DNA of 64,000 nucleotides from Trichococcus collinsii (GTDB taxonomy: Bacteria > Bacillota > Bacilli > Lactobacillales > Aerococcaceae). Positions 37,787-47,180 of the stretch are shown piece by piece. Position numbers and translations under genes: made by a program. Every line of letters begins with the position of its first letter. Position 1 is the stretch's first letter. Where the stretch lies: positions 248,001 through 312,000 of the forward strand of contig NZ_FNQH01000001.1 in NCBI RefSeq assembly GCF_900107505.1, read 5' to 3'. The notes beneath the pieces were generated by a model that saw only the letters and a list, made by a program, of their open reading frames with translations, had not been told where the DNA came from and made no database searches.

Positions 37787-37824
37787 AGGAAGTCCTGAAA
37801 GGGATTTCCTTTTGTTATTTTTGT
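37787..37824 (+). terminator. Terminator after clpB
   Basis: Nine-bp stem AGGAAGTCC / GGATTTCCT with one wobble, six-base loop, then TTTGTTATTTTT. Confidence 0.7.
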
Positions 37825-37849
37825 ATTTGCGGTAAAATGATAATATAAA
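37821..37849 (+). promoter_or_regulatory. Promoter of the nfeD-floA operon
   Basis: TTGTAT (37821-37826), 17-base spacer, TATAAA (37844-37849), 75 bases before the first gene. Overlaps the T tract of the clpB terminator. Confidence 0.5.
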
Positions 37850-37923
37850 TTTTCTTATCTTTATCTTCAAGGATATGACTGTTTATTGTTGCTATCGGAA
37901 CGAAGCCGAAGGAGGCGTTCATC

Positions 37924-38526
37924 TTGCTGTTTTTGGTTATCGGATTTCTGTGTCTGGTTTTTATGCTGTTCACTTCGAAGTATTATGTCTTCGGAGCTGC
38001 GGCCGTCCTGAGTTTTTTGTTGTATTTCCTGTATTTCGGGAGCGGGAACTGGCTGACTTTGCTACTGTTCCTGTTCGGAATCATGTTGTTGATTGTTGAA
38101 TTGTTCATACCTGATTTTGGTTTGGTGGGGATTGCGGGTTTCCTGATGGTCGCAGCCGGCCTCTTTTTGAACAATGAACGTATTTTGGAAAGTGTGCTGG
38201 ATGTCAGTTTGGCAATCATCATTTCCGGTGTGGCAACGTCAGTGCTGTTGAAAAAAGGTTATAAATTCTTGCCGGACCGCAGTAAATTGATTTTGGATAC
38301 TTCCCTGAATCGAGAGCGCGGGTATTCGTCCAGCAAAGATTATTCCGAATTCTTGGGAATGATCGGCACAGCTACAACGACGTTGCGGCCAGCCGGAAAA
38401 GTCGCTATCGGAGGTGTGGTGCTTGACGTTGTGAGTGACGGGAAAATCATATTTGAAGGGAAGCGGATTCAGGTTATTCAGGTTGAAGGGGTCAAAATTA
38501 CAGTGAAGGAGTTGGATGGAGAATGA
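37924..38526 (+). CDS. Short NfeD-family membrane protein
   Basis: 200 residues. TTG start with AAGGAGG eight bases upstream. Three to four N-terminal membrane helices ([55 protein letters not shown]), one further helix near 95-110, then a soluble C-terminal OB fold ([31 protein letters not shown]). The ClpP-class protease domain of long NfeD is absent, as in YuaF. NfeD proteins pair with flotillins; floA follows with a four-base overlap. Confidence 0.9.
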   Translation: MLFLVIGFLCLVFMLFTSKYYVFGAAAVLSFLLYFLYFGSGNWLTLLLFLFGIMLLIVELFIPDFGLVGIAGFLMVAAGLFLNNERILESVLDVSLAIIISGVATSVLLKKGYKFLPDRSKLILDTSLNRERGYSSSKDYSEFLGMIGTATTTLRPAGKVAIGGVVLDVVSDGKIIFEGKRIQVIQVEGVKITVKELDGE

Positions 38527-39509
38527 CAGAAGGATTGATAGGACTCATCTTTATTGCATTGTTTGTCGTACTGTTTTTATCTTTGTTTTTCCGCTTTGTG
38601 CCGGTTGGTCTATGGATCACGGCTTACTTTTCGGGAGTAAAAGTCAAAATTTCGAATCTGGTCGGCATGCGTTTGCGCCGGGTAATACCTTCTATGATCG
38701 TGCAACCAATGATAAAAGCCACAAAAGCGGGACTGATAATTGATATAAATGAACTGGAGGCACATCATCTTGCTGGCGGTGATGTGAATATGGTCATCGA
38801 TGCGCTGATTGCGGCGCAGCGTGCCGATATTGATTTAGGTTTTGAAAAAGCGGCTGCCATAGATTTGGCGGGCCGTAACGTATTGGAAGCAGTGAAAATG
38901 AGCGTTAACCCAAAAGTCATCGAAACACCGATCATCGCGGGAGTCGCTATGAACGGGATTGAAGTAAAAGCCAAAGCAAAAGTAACGGTACGTGCCAACA
39001 TTGAACGATTGGTCGGTGGTGCTGGCGAAGAAACAATCATCGCCCGTGTCGGCGAGGGGATTGTCACAACCGTCGGCTCTGCCAAGATGCACACTTCCGT
39101 CCTAGAAAATCCGGACTCCATTTCCCAAACGATCCTGAAAAAAGGACTGGATTCGGGTACCGCCTTTGAGATACTATCCATCGATATCGCCGATGTTGAT
39201 GTCGGCCGTAACGTGGGCGCCAAACTACAGGCGGAGCAAGCGGAGGCAGACAAGCGTGTGGCCCAAGCGAAAGCGGAAGAGCGCCGTGCTTTTGCAGTCG
39301 CAGAAGAACAGGAAATGATCGCAGAGGTGCAAAGGATGCGGGCGAAAGTGGTCGAAGCCGAAGCGGAGGTGCCGTTGGCGTTGGCTGAAGCGCTGCGCAA
39401 CGGAAACATAGGAGTGATGGATTATTATAAAATGAAAAATATTATAGCGGATACTGAAATGAGGAGCAGCATTTCAGAGTTTCCGGCAGATAGAAGCGAA
39501 CCAGAATGA
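38523..39509 (+). CDS. floA: Flotillin-like protein FloA
   Basis: Membrane scaffold of functional microdomains. 328 residues. One N-terminal helical hairpin ([19 protein letters not shown] and WITAYF), then the SPFH domain with [51 protein letters not shown] and a C-terminal coiled coil with repeated Glu-Ala ([22 protein letters not shown] within 20-residue limits of EA repeats). ATG overlaps the stop of the NfeD gene; the third gene also overlaps, so the three are coupled. Confidence 0.95.
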   Translation: MTEGLIGLIFIALFVVLFLSLFFRFVPVGLWITAYFSGVKVKISNLVGMRLRRVIPSMIVQPMIKATKAGLIIDINELEAHHLAGGDVNMVIDALIAAQRADIDLGFEKAAAIDLAGRNVLEAVKMSVNPKVIETPIIAGVAMNGIEVKAKAKVTVRANIERLVGGAGEETIIARVGEGIVTTVGSAKMHTSVLENPDSISQTILKKGLDSGTAFEILSIDIADVDVGRNVGAKLQAEQAEADKRVAQAKAEERRAFAVAEEQEMIAEVQRMRAKVVEAEAEVPLALAEALRNGNIGVMDYYKMKNIIADTEMRSSISEFPADRSEPE

Positions 39510-40159
39510 CTAGCCTAACCTTTCTTTTACCGATCCTGTTGCCGATCCTTTTCCTGGTGTTCTTTCTCTCTATACTCATCTCGATAGTCAAACGGATAAA
39601 TCGGCTAGCGGAGAACGCCAGACTTCGAGCGGGGACATCCCAAACAGCTGCCCTGCAGCAGACAGTTCGCCAGTCATTTGATGGTGCCGGAAATGAGAAT
39701 GCGAAGCAACTGATCAAAAAACTGGCTACATTGAAGCCTGAGCAAGTCTATGGCTTTTTCCAGGAGCGTCTGCCCGAAAAATATCTGCGGGAAGTCAGCC
39801 GAATCTTGACCAACAGAAATTGGCGGAGGGAACTCCTGATTTTCGTTAACCGTGAGAATTTATGGCAGTTGCTGTTGCGCGCGAATCCGCCAAAAACAGG
39901 CAGCGACCAAAAGGACACGGAACCTGCTGATGAAACCATTGAAGTACAAGAGTTTACGGACTATAATATGGATCCTGCCGTGGGGTTGGCCGATGACTTT
40001 ACTGTCTTTTCTGAAGACAAAAAGGAATTAAAGACTGCCAAAAGAATGGAGAAATCCACCATTCATAACAAGAAAAAATATGCCGGCAATCAAAAAGCAT
40101 TGATGCGAGCCGTCATTGCCAAAGAAATACTCGATAGGCCGGACTTTGACCGCAAATAG
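39506..40159 (+). CDS. Membrane-anchored protein of unknown function, floA operon
   Basis: 217 residues, not recognised. One strongly hydrophobic N-terminal helix ([20 protein letters not shown]), then a basic cytoplasmic region. Middle part: [26 protein letters not shown]-terminal third is acidic then strongly basic ([23 protein letters not shown]). Overlaps floA by four bases. Position corresponds to the third gene after yqeZ-yqfA in Bacillus (yqfB), but I see no clear sequence link. Likely a partner of the flotillin complex by context only. Confidence 0.8.
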   Translation: MTSLTFLLPILLPILFLVFFLSILISIVKRINRLAENARLRAGTSQTAALQQTVRQSFDGAGNENAKQLIKKLATLKPEQVYGFFQERLPEKYLREVSRILTNRNWRRELLIFVNRENLWQLLLRANPPKTGSDQKDTEPADETIEVQEFTDYNMDPAVGLADDFTVFSEDKKELKTAKRMEKSTIHNKKKYAGNQKALMRAVIAKEILDRPDFDRK

Positions 40160-40180
40160 GAAATTGAAGGAGACAGATGG

Positions 40181-40936
40181 ATGCCCAGAGAGATCGGATT
40201 GAACACTTTAGCGTACATGAACAGAGCTGCGGACAATAAAGTGGAACAAAAAGAAATACTGAAGGAAATCAAGGAAATGGGCTTCCCGATTGTGGAAGTC
40301 AGAAGAGAATACATTCCGTCCGGCAAAACGGAAATGAAGGAAATAGCCCAGCGAGCCGCTGACTTGGGTTTGAAGGTATTCTATTCCGTCCCGGCAGAAC
40401 TGTTTACAGCAGGCGCATTGAATGGACAACTGGGCAGCTATTTTGAGGAGGCCGCCCTATTGAACGCAGTCCAGCTGAAACTGACTTTAGGTGAATTCAG
40501 GGGATTCACAGACAAGCTGGCTGAAGAATTACGCGAATTATTGACGACCTATTCTATTCATTTGACGATCGAAAATGACCAGAGTACTGATAAGGGTAGC
40601 CCGGCTGTCCTGACGGGTTTCATTGCCGAAACCCGCAAAGCCTCGTTGGACATCGGACTGACTTTTGACACAGGCAATTTCGTTTACATCGACTGCGATC
40701 CCTTCGCCGCGGCAGAGCAAATGTGCGAAGCGGTAACCTACATCCACATCAAGAACGTTGCCATCACGGACAGCGGAATTGTTTTATCCGGACTGGAATC
40801 CGGGTTGGTGGATATGCGCCGTCTTTTATCGTTGTTCCCGGACTCGGTGCCGGCCAGCATCGAATATCCCTGCGGTGTCGGCGACCAAGTGACAAAAACC
40901 ATCAGCACCGATTACAAAAAGATTCAATCTTGGTGA
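40181..40936 (+). CDS. Sugar phosphate isomerase/epimerase-like TIM-barrel protein
   Basis: 251 residues of the xylose-isomerase-like/AP endonuclease 2 fold. Seen: REIGLNTLAYMNRAADNK, FPIVEVRREYIPSG, HLTIENDQSTDKG (metal-binding Glu), DIGLTFDTGNFVYIDCDPF (Asp/His-type metal site region), YIHIKN and PASIEYPCG (final Glu). ATG with GAAGGAGA upstream. It follows the floA operon by 21 bases, probably co-transcribed. Substrate unknown. Confidence 0.82.
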   Translation: MPREIGLNTLAYMNRAADNKVEQKEILKEIKEMGFPIVEVRREYIPSGKTEMKEIAQRAADLGLKVFYSVPAELFTAGALNGQLGSYFEEAALLNAVQLKLTLGEFRGFTDKLAEELRELLTTYSIHLTIENDQSTDKGSPAVLTGFIAETRKASLDIGLTFDTGNFVYIDCDPFAAAEQMCEAVTYIHIKNVAITDSGIVLSGLESGLVDMRRLLSLFPDSVPASIEYPCGVGDQVTKTISTDYKKIQSW

Positions 40937-41017
40937 ACGCCCCTTAAAAAGAACCATTATCTGTCGTTCCGATAGGGGGCTGACAATCATCGCAAGTCGA
41001 TCAGAATAAGCGACAAT

Positions 41018-41052
41018 AAATACAATCCGAAGCATCCGGATTGTATTTTTTT
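41018..41052 (+). terminator. Terminator after the TIM-barrel gene
   Basis: Twelve-bp stem AAATACAATCCG / CGGATTGTATTT, seven-base loop, with extra Ts. A weaker GCCCC...GGGGGC pairing lies just before it at 40939-40981. Confidence 0.9.
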
Positions 41053-41084
41053 AGTTACGAATACAAGAAAGTAGTGTGCGATTG

Positions 41085-41093
41085 TGGTATACT
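41085..41093 (+). promoter_or_regulatory. Extended -10 element of tgt
   Basis: TGGTATACT at 41085-41093 with no good -35. It places transcription start near 41100 and so decides the tgt start at 41129 rather than 41096. Confidence 0.55.
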
Positions 41094-41095
41094 GA

Positions 41096-42274
<1,179 letters not shown>

Positions 42275-42351
42275 CTTTTGGGTGGTAGTCTATCCTAAAG
42301 TTTGGTAAAGTGGATGATAGATAAAAATAATCCACAGATGGAGGAAAATGT

Positions 42352-42699
42352 ATGGATACAGTAATCATGATTGCCTTTTATGGGGTGCTGTTCGGCGTAA
42401 TGTATTTCATCCTGATCAGACCACAAAAGAAACAAGCGCAAAAAACGCAAGACATGCTGAGTCAAATCAAGCCAGGAGATAGAGTAGTCACCATTGGCGG
42501 CCTGCACGGAATTGTCGAAGAAATCAACTCTGCTGATAACACAGTCGTATTGGATTGCGAAGGGATCTTCCTGACTTTTGAAAAACGTTCTATTTCACGT
42601 ATTTCAAAAGTGGCCACAATTACAACTGATGATGCAATTGTCGAAGATTATTCAGCAACAGAATCAGAGCAAGAACAAGCGGACAAAAACGAAGAGTAA
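42352..42699 (+). CDS. yajC: Preprotein translocase subunit YajC
   Basis: Accessory Sec subunit, 115 residues. One N-terminal membrane helix (TVIMIAFYGVLFGVMYFILIR), then RPQKKQAQKTQDMLSQIKPGDRVVTIGGLHGIV, the family signature, and an acidic Gln/Glu-rich tail. GGAGG ribosome site. Follows tgt by 77 bases. Confidence 0.95.
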   Translation: MDTVIMIAFYGVLFGVMYFILIRPQKKQAQKTQDMLSQIKPGDRVVTIGGLHGIVEEINSADNTVVLDCEGIFLTFEKRSISRISKVATITTDDAIVEDYSATESEQEQADKNEE

Positions 42700-42733
42700 C
42701 ACGATTTGATTCATCGGAAAGGAGGGACGGCGA

Positions 42734-43015
42734 ATGCCGAATATATCTGAGAAGCAATATGCTCAATTGGAGCCTTGGTTCAAATTGAAAGCAACTGAGT
42801 TCAATAAACTGGGCTACGAGAACATCCAAGTCGACGATATCTATCGCTATTTCAAAGAATTTTCTTGGAAGCATACTGTCCCTCCGCATTATTACCAACA
42901 GATCCGGGATATCATGAAGACGACGGTAAACCACTACTTCGACTTCGTTGCTTTGGAAGCGCAAGTCTACAAGGTCTCTTCATTGGATGAAATGAATTTT
43001 GATGATTTCCTATGA
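42734..43015 (+). CDS. comN: ComN-like post-transcriptional regulator
   Basis: 93-residue cytosolic protein; sequence pattern WFKLKATEFNKLGYENIQVDDIYRYF, then FSWKHTVPPHYYQQIRDIM. It resembles ComN, which in Bacillus affects comE mRNA and binds DivIVA. Starts ATG 42734 with AAAGGAGGGA upstream and follows yajC by 34 bases. The family name is recognised from sequence memory; its role in this organism is not shown. Confidence 0.75.
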   Translation: MPNISEKQYAQLEPWFKLKATEFNKLGYENIQVDDIYRYFKEFSWKHTVPPHYYQQIRDIMKTTVNHYFDFVALEAQVYKVSSLDEMNFDDFL

Positions 43016-43028
43016 AACGTTACACGCG

Positions 43029-43064
43029 AAAAGTACAATACTTCAGAGTATTGTGCTTTTTTTT
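43029..43064 (+). terminator. Terminator after comN
   Basis: Fourteen-bp stem AAAAGTACAATACT / AGTATTGTGCTTTT (one wobble), TCAG loop, eight Ts. Confidence 0.92.
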
Positions 43065-43510
43065 AGGGCATATAACTTTCTGGCATTCATGATCAACCTT
43101 GATTTAATTAAACTGAACGATAACGTATGATTTGGAAAGCAAAACGTATTTTCGTATAATATCCTTGTGGGGTGATTGATTTTTTGATAGCATCATCAAA
43201 GCGGGACGAATTCAGCCCTAAAAATCAAGTGAAATATTTTTTTCACTCGAATATGAATCGCTAAATACAAAATAAGGAGGGTTTGACTATTAGTAAGCGG
43301 ATTTATTCAGTTCAGTTGCCTCTAGATTGCATAAAACACTCGGGTAGGGACGCTTAGCGGCCATATATATTTTCGGTATAAAAATTATTTCAAAAAAACT
43401 TTTTTCCGCACGGATTCCGAACAATGATAATAATTTCACAATCAAAAGCTTGAGAAACTGACTGTTTCCATAAACTATTTGTGAAAACCAGCAGAGGCTA
43501 AAATATCCTT
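43065..43510 (+). other. Long non-coding region upstream of adhE
   Basis: 575 bases between the comN terminator and adhE carry no convincing gene. A good promoter TTGGAA (43132-43137), 17 bases, TATAAT (43155-43160) fires into it. A strong ribosome-site sequence AAGGAGGG (43274-43281) has a TTG only two bases on (24-codon frame to a TAG at 43355). TAAGCG (43292) and CGCTTA (43351) could close a 65-base structure. AGTGAAA / TTTCACT (around 43230-43250) is an inverted repeat with a six-base spacer. AT-rich after 43365. Confidence 0.45.
43132..43160 (+). promoter_or_regulatory. Distal promoter upstream of adhE
   Basis: TTGGAA, 17-base spacer, TATAAT; 480 bases before adhE. Its transcript would start near 43167 and run through the non-coding region. 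Confidence 0.6.
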
Positions 43511-43524
43511 TGAACACGCTTACA
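43511..43524 (+). promoter_or_regulatory. Candidate CcpA cre site
   Basis: TGAACACGCTTACA matches the cre consensus TGWAANCGNTNWCA at all but one position. Lies 44 bases before the -35 box of adhE. Confidence 0.55.
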
Positions 43525-43541
43525 GCGCCTATATGGAAAAT

Positions 43542-43559
43542 ACGTGAAGAATATCACAT
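43542..43559 (+). promoter_or_regulatory. Candidate Rex (NADH sensor) operator
   Basis: ACGTGAAGAATATCACAT, an 18-bp imperfect palindrome matching the Rex core TGTGA-N6-TCACA at 9 of 10 fixed positions. It ends nine bases before the -35 box of the adhE promoter. Confidence 0.55.
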
Positions 43560-43567
43560 CTATTCGC

Positions 43568-43596
43568 TTTACAAACGAAATTCCATGAAATATAAT
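43568..43596 (+). promoter_or_regulatory. adhE promoter
   Basis: TTTACA (43568-43573), exactly 17 bases, TATAAT (43591-43596); a near-consensus sigma-A promoter 44 bases before the start codon. Confidence 0.85.
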
Positions 43597-43639
43597 AAGC
43601 ATGTGAAAAGGATAACATACATTTTTAGGAGGATCTCAC

Positions 43640-46243
43640 ATGAGTAAAGAAAAAGTAGTTTTAGAGGAGAAAAAACCCATGATGACTGTAAAAGAAGAAA
43701 TCAGCAACTACACTGGAAAAGCCCAAAAAGCTTTGACTCTATTTGAAGATTATACCCAAGAACAAGTCGACCACATCGTCCACGAAATGGCATTAGCTGC
43801 AATGGAGCAACATATGCCACTTGCAAAAATGGCAGTTGAAGAAACAGGCCGAGGCGTTTATGAAGATAAATGTATCAAAAACATGTATGCCGCTGAAAAC
43901 ATTTGGCATTCAATCAGAAAAAATAAAACAGTCGGAATCATCGAAGACAATAAAGTTGATCAAATCATGAAGGTTGCCGCTCCTGTAGGCGTTGTTGCCG
44001 GTATCATTCCGACAACCAACCCAACTTCGACAACAATCTTCAAAGCAATGATCTGTATGAAAACAAGAAACCCGATCATCTTCTCTTTCCACCCAAGCGC
44101 AGAAAAATGTTCGGCTGCAACTGCAAAAGTTGTTTACGATGCTGCCATCAAAGCAGGCGCACCTGCTGACTGTATCCAATGGGTAGAAGGCGTATCAATG
44201 GAAAAAACAGCTGAATTGATCAACCATCCAGAAGTTGCTGTCGTATTGGCTACAGGTGGAGCTGCAATGGTTAAAGCTGCTTATTCTACTGGTAAACCAG
44301 CATTGGGAGTTGGTCCTGGTAACGTTCCGGCTTACATCGAAAAATCAGCAAACGTTAAACGCGCTGTAAACGACATCATCGTTTCAAAAACGTTCGACAA
44401 CGGTATGATCTGTGCTTCAGAACAAGCTGCAATCGTCGACAGCGAAATCTATGATGAAGTCAAAAAAGAATTCCAATTGCACAATGTATACTTCGCTAAA
44501 CCTGAAGAAATTCAACAATTGGAAGACGTCGTGATGAATGATGCCAAAACTGGCGTGAGACCGAATGTTGTCGGTATGCACGCTCGTAAAATCGCTGAAT
44601 TGGCTGGATTGAACGTTCCTGCAAACACCAAATTGTTGATCGCTGAATTACCGGGCGTCGGAGCAGAATACCCAATGTCAAGAGAAAAATTATCTCCAGT
44701 ATTGGCTATGATGAAATCAGACAGTACAGAGCATGGCTTCGAACTATGCAAACAAATGCTGGATTTGGGTGGTTTAGGTCACTCGGCTTCACTGCATACT
44801 CGCCGCAATGATTTGATTGAGCAATTCGGAAAAGAAATGAAAGCTTGCCGCGTTCTTATCAACTCTCCATCTTCTCAAGCTGGTATCGGTGACTTGTACA
44901 ACAATAATATCGCTTCATTAACTTTGGGTTGCGGATCTTACGGCAGAAACTCAGTTTCTCATAACGTTTCTGCATTAGATTTATTGAACGTGAAAACTGT
45001 TGCTAAAAGGAGAAATAATATGCAGTGGATTAAATTGCCAGAGAAGGTTTACTTCGAAGAAAATTCAGTTAGATACTTACGTGACATGAAAGATGTCGAA
45101 AGAGTCTTCATCGTCTGCGACGACGGCATGGTCAAATTCGGCTATGTGGATGTAGTCATCGAACAATTGAAACAACGCAACAACAAAGTATCTTACGCAA
45201 TCTTCTCAGATGTTGAACCTAACCCGACAACAAACACTGTAAACCGTGGTACTGAAAAAATGCGCGACTTCAAACCGGATACAATCATCGCAATCGGCGG
45301 GGGTTCTCCAATGGATGCTGCCAAAGCGATGTGGTTGTTCTATGAGCACCCAGAAAGCGACTTCTTCGGCGCTAAACAAAAATTCTTGGATATCCGCAAA
45401 CGTACTTACAAGATCAAGGACATGGAAAAAGCGAAACTTGTCTGCATCCCTACCACATCAGGTACTGGTTCAGAAGTAACGCCATTCGCGGTTATCACAG
45501 ACAGCGAAACACACATCAAGTACCCATTGGCTGACTACGCATTGACTCCGGATGTTGCTATCGTGGATCCACAATTCGTATACAGTGTTCCTAAATCTGT
45601 AACTGCAGATACTGGTATGGACGTATTGACGCATGCCATCGAATCTTTTGTTTCCGTATTGGCAAACGACTACACTAAAGGTTTGAGCTTGCAAGCCATC
45701 AAACTGGTATTCGAAAACTTGAGAAATTCATACAACTACGGCGACCAAGAATCACGCGAAAAAATGCACAACGCTTCAACAATCGCTGGTATGGCCTTCG
45801 CGAATGCGTTCCTGGGTATTTCCCACTCGATCGCACACAAAATCGGCGGACAATGGGATCTGATCCACGGCCGTACGAACGCTATCCTGTTGCCGCATAT
45901 CGTCCGCTACAATGCGCTCGATCCGCAAAAACATGCATTGTGGGCTAAATATGAGTACTTCCGTGCAGACGAAGACTACGCTGAAATCGCTCGTTACCTA
46001 GGCTTCAAAGGCAACACGACTGCTGAATTGGTAGAAGCTTTGGCTACTGAAATCACTAAATTAGGTCAAGATATCGGCATCAAGATGAACTTCAAGGATC
46101 AAGGCATCACTGATGAAATGCTTGATCGCGATGCGGACCGCTTAGCTGAATTGGCATTCGAAGATCAATGTACAACAGCTAACCCTAAACAACCACTGAT
46201 CTCAGAATTGAAAGAAATCATCTACGCAGCCTACAAAGGTTAA
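43640..46243 (+). CDS. adhE: Bifunctional acetaldehyde-CoA/alcohol dehydrogenase AdhE
   Basis: Reduces acetyl-CoA to ethanol with two NADH in anaerobic sugar metabolism; forms spirosomes. 867 residues, normal length. N-terminal aldehyde dehydrogenase (about 15-440) with FDNGMICASEQAAIVD holding the catalytic cysteine and GVGPGNVPAYIEKSANV; linker; iron-dependent alcohol dehydrogenase (about 465-867) with IAIGGGSPMDAAKAMW, metal ligands in DTGMDVLTHAIESF and ISHSIAHKIGGQWDLIHGRTNA. AGGAGG seven bases before ATG. Codon use is strongly biased, as for highly expressed genes. Contains an internal ribosome site at the domain border (45005-45022). Confidence 0.97.
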   Translation: MSKEKVVLEEKKPMMTVKEEISNYTGKAQKALTLFEDYTQEQVDHIVHEMALAAMEQHMPLAKMAVEETGRGVYEDKCIKNMYAAENIWHSIRKNKTVGIIEDNKVDQIMKVAAPVGVVAGIIPTTNPTSTTIFKAMICMKTRNPIIFSFHPSAEKCSAATAKVVYDAAIKAGAPADCIQWVEGVSMEKTAELINHPEVAVVLATGGAAMVKAAYSTGKPALGVGPGNVPAYIEKSANVKRAVNDIIVSKTFDNGMICASEQAAIVDSEIYDEVKKEFQLHNVYFAKPEEIQQLEDVVMNDAKTGVRPNVVGMHARKIAELAGLNVPANTKLLIAELPGVGAEYPMSREKLSPVLAMMKSDSTEHGFELCKQMLDLGGLGHSASLHTRRNDLIEQFGKEMKACRVLINSPSSQAGIGDLYNNNIASLTLGCGSYGRNSVSHNVSALDLLNVKTVAKRRNNMQWIKLPEKVYFEENSVRYLRDMKDVERVFIVCDDGMVKFGYVDVVIEQLKQRNNKVSYAIFSDVEPNPTTNTVNRGTEKMRDFKPDTIIAIGGGSPMDAAKAMWLFYEHPESDFFGAKQKFLDIRKRTYKIKDMEKAKLVCIPTTSGTGSEVTPFAVITDSETHIKYPLADYALTPDVAIVDPQFVYSVPKSVTADTGMDVLTHAIESFVSVLANDYTKGLSLQAIKLVFENLRNSYNYGDQESREKMHNASTIAGMAFANAFLGISHSIAHKIGGQWDLIHGRTNAILLPHIVRYNALDPQKHALWAKYEYFRADEDYAEIARYLGFKGNTTAELVEALATEITKLGQDIGIKMNFKDQGITDEMLDRDADRLAELAFEDQCTTANPKQPLISELKEIIYAAYKG
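45005..45022 (+). promoter_or_regulatory. Internal in-frame ribosome site and ATG in adhE
   Basis: AAAAGGAG (45005-45012), seven bases, ATG 45020-45022 in the adhE frame. The product would be MQWIKLPEKVYFEENSVRYL and on: 407 residues, just the alcohol dehydrogenase half. Whether it is used is unknown. Confidence 0.5.
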
Positions 46244-46256
46244 TAGTAGATAAAGG

Positions 46257-46287
46257 AAAGCCGGGACACGCTCCCGGCTTTTTTTGT
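46257..46287 (+). terminator. Terminator after adhE
   Basis: Ten-bp stem AAAGCCGGGA / TCCCGGCTTT, five-base loop, eight Ts. Confidence 0.93.
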
Positions 46288-46440
46288 TGTTCAAAAAATT
46301 TTCATGATCAGGTAACAGCTTGGGCACGCCGTATTGTCCGTTTTGTCCAACAGGTTTCGCCAATTTGTAGCCAGCCAACATATTCTGTTGCTGAAGCGGG
46401 GTATATACTGACACCGAACGGATTATTGTGGGTTTTAGGC

Positions 46441-46468
46441 TTGTAATCAAGTGAATTTGTCGTATAAT
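46441..46468 (+). promoter_or_regulatory. Promoter of the DtxR-family regulator
   Basis: TTGTAA (46441-46446), 16-base spacer, TATAAT (46463-46468). Confidence 0.6.
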
Positions 46469-46479
46469 ATAAAATGTAG

Positions 46480-46495
46480 TTTAGGCAAACCTAAA
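46480..46495 (+). promoter_or_regulatory. Operator of a DtxR/MntR-type regulator
   Basis: TTTAGG-CAAA-CCTAAA, a perfect 6-bp inverted repeat with four-base centre, just downstream of the predicted transcript start and upstream of the DtxR-family gene. It resembles operators of DtxR/MntR-type metal regulators. A half-site TTTTAGGC lies at 46433-46440. Confidence 0.7.
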
Positions 46496-46510
46496 AAGAG
46501 GAGGGAGCGC

Positions 46511-47155
46511 ATGACACCGCATAAAGAGGATTATCTGAAAGTAATCATGGAATTGGGTGGAGACAAACAGCTTGTCAACAATAAGCAGATCGGACAAGCT
46601 TTATCCGTATCTGCCGCTTCTGTCACCGAAATGTCCGTTAAATTGCTCAAAGATGGCCTGATCAGCCACATCCCGTACCAAGGGGTGCAAATCACAGACA
46701 AAGGACAATTGATCGCAAATAAGTTGATTCGCAAACATCGGCTTTGGGAAGTGTTTCTCTCGGAGAAATTGGATTTCAACTGGGACGAAGTGCATGATGA
46801 AGCGGAACTGTTGGAGCATGTCTCATCGGATCGTTTGATTGATAGTTTAGATGCCTATCTAGGTTTTCCTAAATATGATCCGCATGGGGGCGTGATACCC
46901 GACAAAGAGGGTCGGATCGAAGTTTATGAAAGCAAACCATTGATCGAGCTGGAAGTCGGCAGCCGCTTCATCATCAGGGAAGTTGATGATGATCAAGAAT
47001 TTCTGGCGTATTTGCTCAACAAGGATGTAAAGTTAAACGTTCCTTACCTTTTGACAAACGTGGAGCCGTACGAAGGCCCGTATACTTTTGAGGCGCAGAA
47101 TCACCAGTCTTACCAAATCAGCTTCAAAGCGGCAAGTAAAATTCACGTTCAATAA
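46511..47155 (+). CDS. DtxR-family metal-dependent transcriptional repressor (MntR/ScaR-like)
   Basis: 214 residues from ATG 46511 (MTPHKEDYLKVIMELGG), with AGGAGGGAGCGC ahead; the frame is open 20 codons further but over the operator. N-terminal winged helix (NKQIGQALSVSAASVTEMSVKLLKDGLI), dimerisation and metal-site helix (ANKLIRKHRLWEVFLSEKLDFNWDEVHDEAELLEHVSS), and a C-terminal SH3-like domain (LIELEVGSRFIIREVDD). This length and layout match manganese/iron regulators of streptococci (ScaR, SloR). Probably autoregulated. Metal identity not provable here. Confidence 0.9.
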   Translation: MTPHKEDYLKVIMELGGDKQLVNNKQIGQALSVSAASVTEMSVKLLKDGLISHIPYQGVQITDKGQLIANKLIRKHRLWEVFLSEKLDFNWDEVHDEAELLEHVSSDRLIDSLDAYLGFPKYDPHGGVIPDKEGRIEVYESKPLIELEVGSRFIIREVDDDQEFLAYLLNKDVKLNVPYLLTNVEPYEGPYTFEAQNHQSYQISFKAASKIHVQ

Positions 47156-47180
47156 AGCAGTTCAAAACAAGGAGAACAGT

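Noticed and set aside
43230-43250. AGTGAAA-TATTTT-TTTCACT as a second Rex operator
   Set aside because: The spacer puts the half-sites farther apart than Rex requires; 391 bases from the start codon. Only listed as a repeat in the region.
43290-43517. Minus-strand 75-codon frame in the adhE upstream region
   Set aside because: AT-rich hydrophobic translation without ribosome site; typical of random frames in AT-rich DNA.
46202-46450. Minus-strand open frame of 82 codons between adhE and the DtxR-family gene with a protein-like stretch (QQNMLAGYKLAKPVGQNGQY)
   Set aside because: It runs through the adhE terminator and into adhE, has no ribosome site, and the sequence matches no family I know; at best a remnant.
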